Below are positions 22,631 through 34,118 of a stretch of DNA of 36,578 nt, in pieces (positions within the stretch are counted from its first letter, which is position 1; each line of letters opens with the position of its first letter). Source of the DNA: Pelargonium nanum (taxonomy: Eukaryota > Streptophyta > Magnoliopsida > Geraniales > Geraniaceae); contig JAYMTF010000435.1 of assembly GCA_036897485.1 (NCBI GenBank), positions 1 to 36,578 of the forward strand. The letters run 5' to 3'. The position numbers were made by a program, and so were the translations under genes. A model generated the notes under the pieces. It was not told the DNA's origin and made no database searches. It worked only from the letters and a program-made list of their open reading frames with translations.

Positions 22631-24310
22631 GGAAGCATCAATGTAAGCTTCTCACTGTAAAGAAACTTTGTCAAAAGTTAGGTTCAGTTGTTTAGAGTTT
22701 AGACTGTGTTTTGTGTAGCCAGTTTTTGGCTAATTATTATATTGATAGTTCAATTTGTGGCTATTTTATTTATTAGCATTGCTTAGAGGAATAGTTATTG
22801 TCTTCATCTCATCTTTTTTTAAGGTCTTGTCTTTGCTTCTGGCTGTAACCTAAGTTGCTGTATAGTGAATGCAACTTTGAGAGAACAATTGTAAATGAAA
22901 ATGGAGGTTTGTGAAAATAAATTCACTTGACTATTATGGCATGGATCTCTCTTTTCTTGTGAATCTAAAAGATCACATAAAAATAGTTGTTCTTGAGCCC
23001 AACGGTTATGTTTATGTACATTGTTGAAGTTAGAATTGGCAATACCTGTGTTTGTCGCTTTCGTGTTGTGCTGAAGATTGGTTGTGTGCTGCATGACCCA
23101 ACTAGAACACGCCACATTTAGTACTCATGCTAAACCGTTGAACACAAATACAACTCGTCTATGAACATAAAATAAGGCACCTGTTACGACACTATTAACA
23201 CAAACACTGCCCTACAACATTCTAATACAACACTATCCAACACAATATTAAGATTAACTAATTCTAGTGCGTGTCTTGCTCACAACACGACCAGTTAATA
23301 ATGCTTGCATTTTTTGGAGACCTATCAAAGACACGACACGGTTATAAAATGTGATTTCGAACACATCAATTTCATGCCATGTTCATGTGTGTCGTGATAC
23401 GACATGAATTGTCAGCTCTAGTTGAAGTATCTTACATGATATAACTAATAGGGCTTGTAATACATAAGCATGTGCCTTTCGAATATGAATGAAGTTTAAC
23501 ACGACATCATAATTAATTTGTTCCCGAATATGAAGCCCGTTGTCTTATGATAAATCGTGGTTTATGTGTCAAGATTTGTTGCACCGTTCAACCTGCAACT
23601 TATAAATTGAAGAGCTGATAATTTAGGTTTGAATTGATAGCTACTCGAAACTCATTCCGTATATTTTGTGGGTTTAGGGATATAAAAAAAAAGGTTGGCA
23701 TTTGACCCAACTCGTCTTGGCGATTGGGATGAGATCTTTTCAACCTGAAATCGAAAAAAAATAATCCAGCCTAATTCCAAATCTGAATTGTCACCTCTCT
23801 TGGAATAAAGTTTAACACACACCAACATGGAAATGCAATGCCCACCCACTTTATTAGTAATATTTTGGGACTCCCAACAATTGTGTCCTGAAATCTTGAA
23901 TAGCAACAAAAAGAACAATGATGCAAGTTTCATCCATATATTTCCTTAAAAAGAATAAGGACTTTTTACTATTACACTGCATTAATTATGAGAAGATATA
24001 AAAATTGAACATTCAAGTCCACCTCTATGATGAAATACAAATATCAATAGAGCAACTTCAGATTATTCTTGTCAGTCATTAGATGTATCCTAGCAGCAGC
24101 AACAGCCGTTTTGTACTTACAAAGGGTCGGTCTTCTTCCCCTTCCACCTATCAATCTTTTGCTGTCATCGGTCACAACTTTGTCGCTGAATGTACAGTGC
24201 AATACCCAATACGTTGGTTAATCTCACCGGACTTGCACAGCACGTGCATTACGAGAAAACCAACTCAGAGTGCGAAAATCTTGGTTTTGCCTAGCCGGGT
24301 AATGGTTTGG
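22631..24310. other. Convergent 3' region between the RINGv and WD40 genes
   Basis: It holds the RINGv 3' UTR at the left and the WD40 3' UTR at the right. A complete hAT-like element lies at 23031-23420, and a more degenerate one at about 23609-23803 (ends AAGAGCTGATAATT and AATTGTCACCTCTCT). No gene is seen. Confidence 0.6.
23031..23420. mobile_element. hAT-like non-autonomous element with perfect 8-bp target duplication
   Basis: The ends TAGAATTGGCAAT and ATTGTCAGCTCTA form imperfect terminal inverted repeats. The flanking 8-mers gttgaagt (23023-23030) and gttgaagt (23421-23428) are identical. The 390-bp interior is rich in ACACGAC/CGTGTC words and has no coding frame. An 8-bp duplication is the hallmark of the hAT superfamily. 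Confidence 0.85.
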
Positions 24311-27300
24311 TCATTGCTTGTAATTTGAACTGCTGATTTTGCTCGGCAACAATGGCTTGTCCTTTTGACTGGTACTCAATGCAGTTTCGGAGTTGCTTGA
24401 TTGGGTTTCTGCAGCACCAGGACGGACCCATACCTTGATGTGCCCTTCTCGGCAAGCAGTGAGAATGGAGTCCCGGGTAAATATTAAGCCTGATAGGGGT
24501 TCGGTGTGAACACGATGAACAACCAGTGGAGAGATCTTTGGAACATCTCTCATGCTCGGTGCTGGTTGCAGAGTACCCACAGGTACAACGTTATCCCAAT
24601 GGGCCGACTGGCTTCCGGTGCTCAAAGTCGGGGACCCGCCAGGAGGTCTACGCAATGGCACTACAATCTCATCCAATTCCAGATCCCATAGAAGCAACTG
24701 CGTATCCTGGTCACAAACATGGTGCGAAAAGATTGAATGGTTGTAACAAACCATAAGAAATGTAAGAGTGATAACCAAGCAATTTTGCAAACAAGTTCAT
24801 GCCTTCTTACCACTTTTTCCATGTTAACTTAGCTCCTAAACGAATTCTATTAACTTTCCTCACATGGTCATGATTTGGCAAAGGTTTCATTAATCATTAT
24901 TACTTCAGCAAATACTGTAATGAAAACTAGCATTCCTCGTGCTACCATGAAACAATTTAAATACTATAATTTGTCGAACTGTTTTGAAGCACAGTTTCGA
25001 GACTACTAATTACGTGCAAAAGTCATCCATACATTTTTCGTTCAATCTTTTCAACATTAACCTCAAATTCTGGATGCCCTTGACTTCCTTGGACAGTGTC
25101 AGAACCTCAGATTCTCATTCTTATTTCTACATTTATTATAATCAGATTTCAAATGTCTTTGTGGCACTTGTCATACTAGCTTTCATTAGAAGATTCACAT
25201 TATTGTTCTAGCAACCGTAAAACTCCAACAAAAGTAAAAAGCCAGACCAACAACATTCTTCCATACCTGACCGACAGAACCAAAGCGATACATGACAGTT
25301 TCCCCGGTGCCATCTGAATTTGGTGATGACCAATATGAATCAAAAGCCACTCCACTGACCTGCAAGCATCATCCAAACAAATCTGAATATGGTGGTAATC
25401 ATTTTGCCTGAAACCTTACAAGCCTATGGTTTGATAAGAAGCTTACCCACGAGTTGTGTCCCTCACCCCATGCTACAACCTTTCGATCTTCAACACTCCA
25501 AACTTGAACTAAATCATCCTCACCTCCAGTAAGAACATATTTTCCATCCATACTGTTAAGGGGCATATTTTTTGTCAATTTTACGACTTATAATCACACA
25601 CACACACACACAAATAGTGACAGAAATACAGTATGCAAAAGTTAAGGACAAATCTATGAACACTGCAAAAATAATTAACCAGTGATCAGGTCGAACTCAA
25701 AATAAGTTAAGTCACCTCCAAGCGCAACATAATGAAGCACCGTAATAACTTTTCCCACCACATATAAGTTGTTCTTTTGAGTAATCAAACACCCGTAGAC
25801 GACCTGCATTCAGTAAAGGTCTTAACTCAGCTATGTTAAAGAAAAGAAACACAGCCAACAAAGATATAAATGATAATAGATTCGTGTATTACCATCTCTT
25901 CCAACAGTCGCTAAATAGGTTCCATCGGTTGAGAAAGCGATGCTATTAATTGAACCTTGGCAAATATGCCATCTGGCGATAGGATTACTCTGTATTTACG
26001 ATGGAGTTCGTTAGCAAACATATAGGTTTTGAATAAAAAAAGAAGGTAAGACCAATTAATAAGCACATGAGATAATAACATCGTTTTGTTGTAATTCAGT
26101 AAATAATAGAGTTTAGCTAAGTCCACAGGTTTTAATATGTGGCTGAATAAACCCCATAAAAAGATAGAAAACAAACTAAATTCGTGTGATTTTGCTATTG
26201 CAATTTGCTACAACACATATCACAGATAGTAACCATCTCAAGTCCCAACTTAGCAGTGTCATGACAACAATTGAAGCATTGACAAGTAGAAGTAAGGACT
26301 TCGAGAAATCAAGAGATATGAGCTAGTCTTCAATTAAATTACATTAGTTAGATACTACAGCCAGGTATGTACTAAAGAGACGTACAGGTGGTAAAGCTAA
26401 CAAATAAGACATGGTCCAAACAACTTGAAAGGGAGAAACGATTGAATTTACTCAAGAAACTCAGATTGACACCCTAAATTAGACTAAGAATCTCGAGCCA
26501 AACTTATTCTTAAGTTCTTATCACAATGTCACATTGAATTCAAATCACAAATAGTGCATCATAAGCCAAATAAGTAATACTTGCAGGCTTGCAGCTTTTT
26601 GAAAATGATAAGGCAGTATCATTGCAGCATTAGGACAATCTAATCAAAACCAATACTGATAAAGGAGTTTCACTGTCACACCTTCCAAGACTTCCTCAAT
26701 TTGCAAAGATAAACTTCCTAGGAGAAAATTTGCATAAATAAAGCATACATGCAACGTTGTACCGAAAACAAAAATATGAATGATAAAATGATTGTTTCCA
26801 TCCAGATTTGATTAATTTATGTGAAGCATGAATGTGATTACCAGTTTGATTCAAAGAGAAAACATTTTATAGTTCAAAGACATTTATGAACACAGTGAAA
26901 ATAAGTATGAGACATAATACATATAAAACCAGGCAGTACCTTACTGTAACGTGCATGTGCAACTGAAAACTGATTTTGATCTTTGATAACAGGGAAGGAA
27001 GAATCACCTGCACCGTCTTTGCTCTATAAAAAGAAGAGGAGGAAGAAGAAGATAACTTATCAGCTAACATACAGATAACTGCATGAAAGACAGGGAGTAA
27101 GAGTGTTTCTTCTAATTATAAAAGCTTGCCTTCTCATAGACAAACATATTTCCATCGGCATGAGCAACAACAAAAACACCATCACCTCCAGGAACCCATG
27201 CAACGCTAGTACAGCGACTGCTGAAAACAACAATATCAAAAATCCAGTATACAATTATAGGCTTCCACATATAACTGATGTCACTGAATACTCAGACTGT

Positions 27301-29590
27301 CATACATAGCAATAACACAATGTTAAAGTCATAAAAAGACTATCCACTTTATAGTTTGCCGACAATTTTTTTACCAGAGCCAAGGGAGTAACGGCTATAG
27401 AGAGCATTCAGACATATTCTTTATCTAGTATCAGAAGCCAGGCTATTGACAATTAGCATGAGTAAGTTGGCTTAAAGAGCATTAAGTTGCACATTTTCCA
27501 ATAAAAAACAGTTCCCTCCACTACCTTCCATTCTATCTATGTTTCTATAACAAAACAAAGGTAACACATATAAATGATGCCTTATGAGGTGCAATACTAC
27601 AAATCAATTACTCGCAGATAAATGGTAAAGATATATCACTTGGCTATAACTGAGATCAAACCATGGAAGTTAAAGTCAACATCTAGATTGCAGAAATAGA
27701 TGGACGTGTATACAAGTGTGCCTCTGGGCATCAGGTTTTTTATACTCAATCATACAACAGAACGATCTGGTCCAATAATTTGGTTGATAGTATACATCTT
27801 TTGGGTATCTATATCAGCATAATCATTTCATAACGTTTACACACAAGGTACAAACCATTCCATATGTACCAGGCACTACAACTTTACATGTATTAACCCA
27901 TTCAACACCAGAGACGGTGAACTAAAACCCTGTTATTAAGCACAGCTTCTTCATGTTTACAAATTCATACAGCCTATACACATTTAGGTTTTACATAAAC
28001 AAAATCCAGGGACACTATGCAGGGTAGTAGTCAAGATTTTTAGACCAAAGAACAAGATCCAACTCCTACATGTTGGAACAGAAAAGCCATAGTCATTTCC
28101 CATTTCCCCAATTTATCATTATCATCTCACAAAATAAGGACACAAACTTGCAGATATAATATTAGAGAAGACTTTGAATACAGTTTCATAAACTCAGTAT
28201 AATGATCACATAATCTCTTAGCATTTTCCCCTTCACCAATATCATGAAAAAACAATATAAATTAACTGTATTTTCACTAATAGACAGACAGCTCAATAGG
28301 GTGCATACATACAAGCGTGCTAATTGACAGCATGTTCATTATTGTAAAGAAAAATAGTATTCAGAAAAGTCGCATTGGAAGTAGAAATTTGAAGTAGGGA
28401 AGGTATTATTACTAGGTCTTGCCTGCTATTAACAGCACCATCTTTATTATAGTGGTGAGCCCCAACAAGCTTCTTTCCAACATCCTGTAGTTGCTGTCTC
28501 AATGAAACCGTGTATACTACAACAACGCAGAAATGAAAGAAAATGTAAAATCAACAGTTAAAAAAAAAAAAAAAAACAGATTTGTTATTCCAATTGTAGA
28601 AATAATATTACCGTCACCCGAGCTCAATCCAATAAGCAAATCATGACCATCCTTAGCATCCTGATCAAACGCATGGCAAACTGGATTTGAATTACTGAAA
28701 TGGATAGACTTGATAGGATCCTACAACCAATAATCAACATCACAAATCATCATTCCATCAAACAAAACAACTTATCTACATACTACATTACAAGAAAGCC
28801 CAACACTCCTCAAAAACATAAATCCCAAAGACCAAGTTACCTTATCATTAGAATTCAGATCACTAATGAAAATCGTATCCCCCACATTGAAGATCACGTA
28901 AGTCCCTTTCCCATCAAAATTTGAAGTAGCCAAGGAATTACTCGAATTAGATGCACCCATCGACCCAAGCCTACTGTTCCCACTAATACCTTTACTCCCT
29001 CCATTGCCGCCAACAAAGCTAAGGGCACGACTACCATTGCCACTGCCTAACAACCTTGCCGCAGCAGACCGTACACCACTAGTGGCACTAAAGCTTGATG
29101 AAGGAGCTGTAGGAGTCGCCGGGGCCGGCTTGTCCTTGAGATGTGCTAGGGTTACCTGTCAACCAAAATTAGCCCAATTACTTCAGAATATGCAATACAA
29201 TGGCCATTGACAAAACCCTAAACAATCAAAGTCAACAAAAACTGAGCAAATTGCCCTATACTTGATCAAATTAAGCACAAAATAAAGCCCTAGAAACATC
29301 AAAATTATCCAAATTGAAATTGTGACGAATTGAAAAAATGATCTTACGAAACAGAACAAACAGAATCGATTTATGTGATTCAATCTCCGGAATCGGAGAG
29401 CCGAGAGCAGTACCTGAGTGACGGTTTTGCCGTGCGAGTAGTGAAGGAGACCGGAAGGGTGCGTCTTCTCGTAGTGGAGCTTGTATCGACCTTCTGGAGT
29501 TTTGAAATAGGTCTTGAGTCCCGGCGATTGGGCCTGAGCCGACGCCGACGCCGACGAAGTTGACATCATACCGTTGGACGTGTTGATCAT
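24311..29590 (-). CDS. WD40-repeat protein of the CreC/WDR20 type, 11 exons
   Basis: Exons in gene order: 29590-29414, 29155-28841, 28720-28612, 28516-28423, 27217-27130, 27023-26940, 25989-25893, 25803-25716, 25552-25447, 25359-25267 and 24706-24311. They join to 549 codons (548 aa). The N terminus is Ser/Ala-rich, then KTYFKTPEGRYKLHYEKTHPS. WD-type segments lie at about residues 232-261, 303-330, 345-372, 387-426 and 480-505 (for example LCCAWSMDGKYVLTGGED and SVGQDTQLLLWDLE). This layout matches plant relatives of fungal CreC and animal WDR20, which are accessory subunits of deubiquitinases. A role with a UBP/USP12-like enzyme is inference. Introns 4 and 5 have GC donors (AG|GCAAGA and AAG|GCAAGC), and reading frame and conserved residues require both. 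Exon 5 has a CAGCAG acceptor (27217 or 27220). Expected Arabidopsis relatives are At3g53390 and At2g37160. The long introns (about 0.1-1.2 kb) look like plain intron sequence, with a (CA)n tract at 25595-25612. Confidence 0.9.
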
Positions 29591-29610
29591 GGTGGTGGCG
29601 GCGAGAGCAT
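29587..29610 (-). promoter_or_regulatory. Seven-codon uORF whose stop overlaps the WD40 gene start (ATGA)
   Basis: ATG at 29610 begins a frame encoding M-L-S-P-P-P-P that stops at a TGA sharing three bases with the main ATG at 29590. Another upstream ATG in a different frame lies at 29619. Whether these lie in the mRNA depends on a transcription start I cannot locate. Confidence 0.4.
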
Positions 29611-30230
29611 GTGATCATGACAGTGCTGCTACTGCTAGGGTTTTGGTCTCGGTGTGTGTTTCGTTGACGATGAGAGGTAGGTTTTTTGGTTTTTTTCTGG
29701 TGAGCTCTGGTTTTGCTGGTCGAGGTCTTCAATGGCTACCGGATCAGAGGGGTCGATCCGGTGTGGTGCGGTGGAGGTGGTGCTGGTTTTATGGTTCAGA
29801 GATTTGACATTTCGGGAGCTGAGAGTCAACGGAATGGACGGTGGGGATGAGATCAGAGGCTCGTTTCTTTAACTGTTTTGAGTTTATGAACCAGACAACG
29901 ATACAACAATGAACATTAGCTGGGGTTGGTTTTTAGGATTTAATATGTGCTCTGTTTGTTTCCCTGGAATGTATTTTCCGCGAAAAGTAGTTTCCGAGAA
30001 AATAAGTTACAGCGCAAAAGAAAATGACATAGAGGAGTTAAATCAATTGTAAAAGTACTCAATTTGATCCAAAACTTTCATATTTCAATTTAATTTGGTA
30101 CCTAATTTTTTTTAAGACAAAATAATTTATAAAAGTTCGTGTTCCCTAAGATTATTTTTTATAATTTAAAATAGTTCCTTAATTTTCGTGTTTTATCCCA
30201 AATTGATCCCAAACTTTTGTTTTTATACTC

Positions 30231-30437
30231 AAAATGGTCGCTGAACTTTCATGTTTCGACTTAATTTGGTTAATAAACTTTCAAATATTGATCCAAAATG
30301 ATACTTACCCTTAGAATTAATATAAAAAGTTTAGGGACCAAATCTGATCAATATTTGAAAGTTCATAGACTATTTTGGGTTTAAAAATTTCAGAGACAAA
30401 GTTGGGTCGAAACACGAAAATTCGTAGAGTATTTTTG
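30231..30437. repeat. Inverted-repeat element with GGTC/GACC theme
   Basis: The left arm (30231-30299) contains CATGTTTCGACTTAATTTGG and CTTTCAAATATTGATC. The right arm (30346-30437) contains the inverse GATCAATATTTGAAAG and GGGTCGAAACACGAAA. This is the common plant 'lack of priority' type of hairpin MITE built from aaactttcg/ggacc words. The left flank from about 30050 has further degenerate copies of the same words. Confidence 0.6.
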
Positions 30438-31065
30438 TTCTTTTACCTAATCAATTAAATAATTTTACATTATCAAATTATATAATATAATATAATTTAA
30501 GAGAAAAATAAATATGAGCCAAATGTTTTTTTTCTTAGGTAAGACAAGTCTATGAAGAGATGACACTTCATCTAATTTAACTCATATCCACTCTAATAAA
30601 TTTGAGAAAGCTGAGCGATCCATTAGATCTTTATATTTTTAATGAGGCTTCACGTTCTCATTGACGGTTTAAACTAAGCCAATTATTATTCGACTTAGAT
30701 TTTTCTTAATGAATAGTTTTTTTGGGTAAAAAAATATTAGCTATTGATTATTCTTAAAATGGTTGTATTTTCTATTAAGTAATGGGTTTAGTAAGAGGCT
30801 TGAGAGTAGTTGTTAATGAGTCATTAATGGGCTATAACTAGGCTCAAGAAAGTAAGTGATCCAAAGGTCCCATTATAGGCCAGAGAATAGAAGCAAGTGT
30901 CCACTAGTTGCTACCATTAGCTACTACACAAAGTGGACCCATAAGCCCATGGATCATGGTCTAGTGGTAAGTGACATTTTGGTCAAAGATTTGATTTATG
31001 ATTAATTTTTTGGGTGGTCCTATTACAGTATCCACTAATAAATGTACCCACCAAGCTTGGTTTCA

Positions 31066-31111
31066 ATCAATTGCAGAATTTATCCAAAAAAAAAAAAAAA
31101 ATCAATTGCAG
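31066..31111. repeat. Poly(A) tract flanked by 11-bp direct repeats
   Basis: atcaattgcag occurs at 31066-31076 and again at 31101-31111. They flank a short segment that ends in about 15 adenines. This is the footprint expected of a severely 5'-truncated retroposon with its target-site duplication. Confidence 0.6.
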
Positions 31112-31768
31112 CATCTAGAAGATTCTTCTAGCCCTTTAAAAAGGCTACTTTGAGTTGAAGTTATAGGAACTTTTGTTGCTCTTGTGGCTTCCATGGCATG
31201 CAATTGACCATGATCTCCATGTTTGTGTTGATCATAGTGATGACAAAGATAATAAACAAGACTTGACAATTTGAGCAGCGGGTTTAATAGAAGTCGAGTT
31301 AAAAGAATTTATTCGTATGTATTTTATAACTTTTATTTATCTTATCTATTTTCACTAAGTGGCGAAACACGATAAAACTAACGAAAATTTATTTGATTAA
31401 AACACGTGTTTTTCAGCCAAACTCGTCTACACCCACATTTCTAAGTATACACACTTCTGGTCCTCAATCTTTGTGCAATATATATAGTCTAACTTACAAG
31501 TCAAAGATAAATAATATATAGCCGACTCGAGTGAAACATTAAAAAAATAATTATGATATGTCATTCACGTCAAATAATATAACTGACATCTTGATAGTTC
31601 AGTTGATAATTTAGACTTGAATATGCGATGAAAGTTGATAAATAAGTCAACGGCACGCGATCAATCACTAATAACATGTACTGTAGACGTATTTAGCCCG
31701 AAACTTTTGGTACAATTGTAAATTACATCCTGAAAGTTGAGTTGGTCATTTAAACTCGATTCCACTAG

Positions 31769-32378
31769 TAGAGCTGATAAATAGATCAATGGCCGACAAC
31801 CCATCACTAATAACAAACAAACAACCATTTCTAATATGGGTTGTTTAGGCCCAAATGTAAGCGGGCTTACCCAGATTTTGGCTCTAACCCGACAAAAGTG
31901 AGTCAATAAGCATACTTGCATTTTTTTGTCTGCCCCCTGGTCCATTTACCAGCTCTACTCACAAATTTTGCAAGATTGCATAAAATAAACTTTGTAAAAT
32001 TTAAGTTGGGTTGGGGTTTGTGAAGGAGAAGTGCAGAACGGCTCGGACAATCCACACTCAACTAATTTTTTCTTTTATAATGTAAAATCTGCAAACCGAC
32101 TGACCCACAATAACCCAAGGTTGATTAGGGTGGAGAAATGTGGATTAGGTCGGACAATCCAAATTCAAGTCATATTCTCTATGTAAAACCTACAAACCGA
32201 TCAACTGCAATAACTCAGGGATGGGGTTTGAGATGGAAAAGTGCGGACGGGTTAGACTATCCACACTTCATCTCACATTTTTAATGTAAATCTTACAAAC
32301 CGACCAACCCACAATAACTCACGCATCTTTCAAGTCGAGTAAAGTCTTTTGACCTCAAGACCCGAATTTCCAGCCCTA
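31769..32378. mobile_element. Composite hAT-like elements with internal tandem repeats
   Basis: TAGAGCTGATAAAT at 31769 pairs with ATTTACCAGCTCTA ending at 31957, and a further end AATTTCCAGCCCTA lies at 32365-32378. Between 31990 and 32340 are three related units of roughly 100-120 bp, each with a GGGTTTG-type start, TNTATGTAAAAC-like centre, and CAAACCGACCAACCCACAATAACTC-like end. They resemble the units inside RINGv intron 4. Flanking target duplications are not convincing. Confidence 0.55.
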
Positions 32379-32643
32379 CCCTCAGACATTATGAGAAGTC
32401 TTGTCATTTCCCTACAAAACAAATGGTTTGGCCAGCAGCACTAGCATGACAGCTTTTGGGTGATTCTCCATTTCTCCAAACTTGGAGAGGGAGATTTCCA
32501 AATAGACAAATGATTATTGATTACTCAAAACATCAATCATCATGAACTGTCCTGAACTATTGTTTCTGGTGGAAACTTCAACTTCAAACTATCTCAAGTT
32601 CTCATCAAAGTTGTGCCCCCATTTTTCCTTTCTTCCCAAGCAA

Positions 32644-32648
<5 letters not shown>

Positions 32649-32674
<26 letters not shown>
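32649..32674 (+). promoter_or_regulatory. (CT)13 tract upstream of the FLA gene
   Basis: A pure CT microsatellite about 87 bp upstream of the TATA motif at 32761. CT/GA tracts in plant core promoters are often bound by GAGA-binding BPC factors, and they are also length-polymorphic. Confidence 0.6.
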
Positions 32675-32760
32675 ACAACACTTGAGGTTCTCTTGGCACC
32701 AAAATTTTACCCTTTCACCAAACTAAACAATAACTTCCCATCTCACCTCATTTTTCTCAA

Positions 32761-32766
32761 TATAAA
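32761..32766 (+). promoter_or_regulatory. TATA box of the FLA gene
   Basis: TATAAA lies 86 nt before the ATG, predicting a leader of roughly 50-60 nt. A second ATATAAAG at about 32827 lies only about 15 nt before the ATG, too close to act as the TATA box. Confidence 0.6.
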
Positions 32767-32846
32767 CCCTTCTCCTCCTCAACACCTCAAATCAAAACTC
32801 TTCTCCATTAGGAAACACACACAACCATATAAAGAGAGCTCACACA

Positions 32847-33572
32847 ATGAAGCACATTCTCTTCCCAATCCTTCTCTTCTCAATCCTCCCCTCAACCTCA
32901 GCTCAATCTCCGGCACCAGGACCCTCAGGCCCAGCCAACATCACCAAAATCCTAGAAAAGGCGGGCCAGTTCACCACCTTCATTAGGCTAATCACGAGCA
33001 CTCAAGTAGCTGACCAAATCAACACTCAGCTCAACAACTCCAACCAAGGTCTCACCTTGTTTGCACCAACAGATAACGGCTTCTCCAGCCTCAAACCCGG
33101 AACCCTAAACTCGCTCACCGATCAGCAAAAGGTCCAACTCATACAATTCCATGTCCTCCCGTCTTTCCTCTCCATGTCCCAGTTTCAAACCGCGAGCAAC
33201 CCGCTGCGGACACAGGCGGGTAACAGCAACAATGGCGAGTTCCCGCTGAATGTCACCACTTCTGGGAATCAAGTCAACATCACAACAGGAGTAGTCAATG
33301 CATCAGTAGCTAATACTATATACACAGATGGGCAGTTAGCTGTTTACCAGGTTGATCAGGTGCTGCTTCCTTTGGACATTTTCGGGACCTCACCATCTCC
33401 AGCTCCTGCGCCGTCTAAACCTGAGAAGGATTCTCCGACTTCTACGGATTCTCCTTCCTCAAACGACGCGTCTATTGACACTTCTGATGCAGCGGAGAAT
33501 CTGAAACGACAGACAGTGACAATGGTGTCGTCTGGAATGGTAGTTGTGGCAGCTTTCTCGTTTTGGTTTTGA
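32847..33572 (+). CDS. FLA11: Fasciclin-like arabinogalactan protein, FLA11/FLA12 type
   Basis: Intronless frame of 241 aa. A signal peptide (residues 1-19, cut after STSA) leads into a short Pro-rich QSPAPGPSGP stretch. One FAS1 domain follows (about 30-178), with the H1-type motif LTLFAPTDNGFSSL and the H2-type motif LIQFHVLP. Several N-glycosylation sequons (NIT, NVT, NAS) are present. A second AG glycopeptide region, SPSPAPAPSKP, precedes a Ser-rich linker and a hydrophobic C terminus (VSSGMVVVAAFSFWF) typical of GPI-anchor addition. A single FAS1 domain, small size and GPI signal are features of group A FLAs. From family knowledge, FLA11 and FLA12 act in secondary-wall cellulose deposition and stem stiffness. 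The choice of FLA11 over FLA12 is based on synteny. Confidence 0.9.
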   Translation: MKHILFPILLFSILPSTSAQSPAPGPSGPANITKILEKAGQFTTFIRLITSTQVADQINTQLNNSNQGLTLFAPTDNGFSSLKPGTLNSLTDQQKVQLIQFHVLPSFLSMSQFQTASNPLRTQAGNSNNGEFPLNVTTSGNQVNITTGVVNASVANTIYTDGQLAVYQVDQVLLPLDIFGTSPSPAPAPSKPEKDSPTSTDSPSSNDASIDTSDAAENLKRQTVTMVSSGMVVVAAFSFWF

Positions 33573-34118
33573 ATTTTGTGTTGATTGTGTTGAGGTTTTG
33601 TGTATTTGTCATGTTCCGGCGCCATTCTTTTGAATAATATCTCTCTTTCTTGAAAGCTAATCCACTATCAAAGCAAAGTTAAGCTTGCAATGATATTTGT
33701 AGCAAAAACACGACAGAATCAAACTCAATAGCTTAGGCCAAACTGTATAATGTAACCCATAAAAGAAACGAACAAATTCCAAAGACCACGTAAGATAAAC
33801 GAGAGAGAAAGATACGTGATATGTGGTATAAATAAAGAAGAGATAATCTATTTCCTTAAAACAACTTGTACAGATTTGAGAGTTATGTTTTCCGCAATGC
33901 AAAACTATCTCAAATGATACATTTTGACAGTAACAAGCTTCATTGATTGGCCTAAAATTATCTACCAGCATGTACCTGTCAGCAAATGGTCGAGTTGGTG
34001 TCAGCACCTCCTTTTCAAGAGATCAACGGCACTTCATATTTCTCGAGAATATCAGGCAAAATTGGCACCAGAAGGCTTGAAACCACAACCACACTGCTTC
34101 ACTAAAAACCAAGGGAAC
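33573..34118. other. Convergent 3' UTR region between FLA and P58IPK-type genes
   Basis: Holds the 3' ends of two converging genes. No other feature is supported; open frames here are short and unlike any known protein. Confidence 0.6.

Larger units (their letters stand above)
29850..32640. other. Intergenic region rich in repeats
   Basis: Between the WD40 gene's 5' side and the FLA promoter. It holds an inverted-repeat element (30231-30437), a poly(A) tract inside 11-bp direct repeats (31066-31111), a roughly 139-bp direct repeat (about 31610-31680 and 31750-31815), and a composite hAT-like stretch (31769-32378). No gene is seen. Confidence 0.6.
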
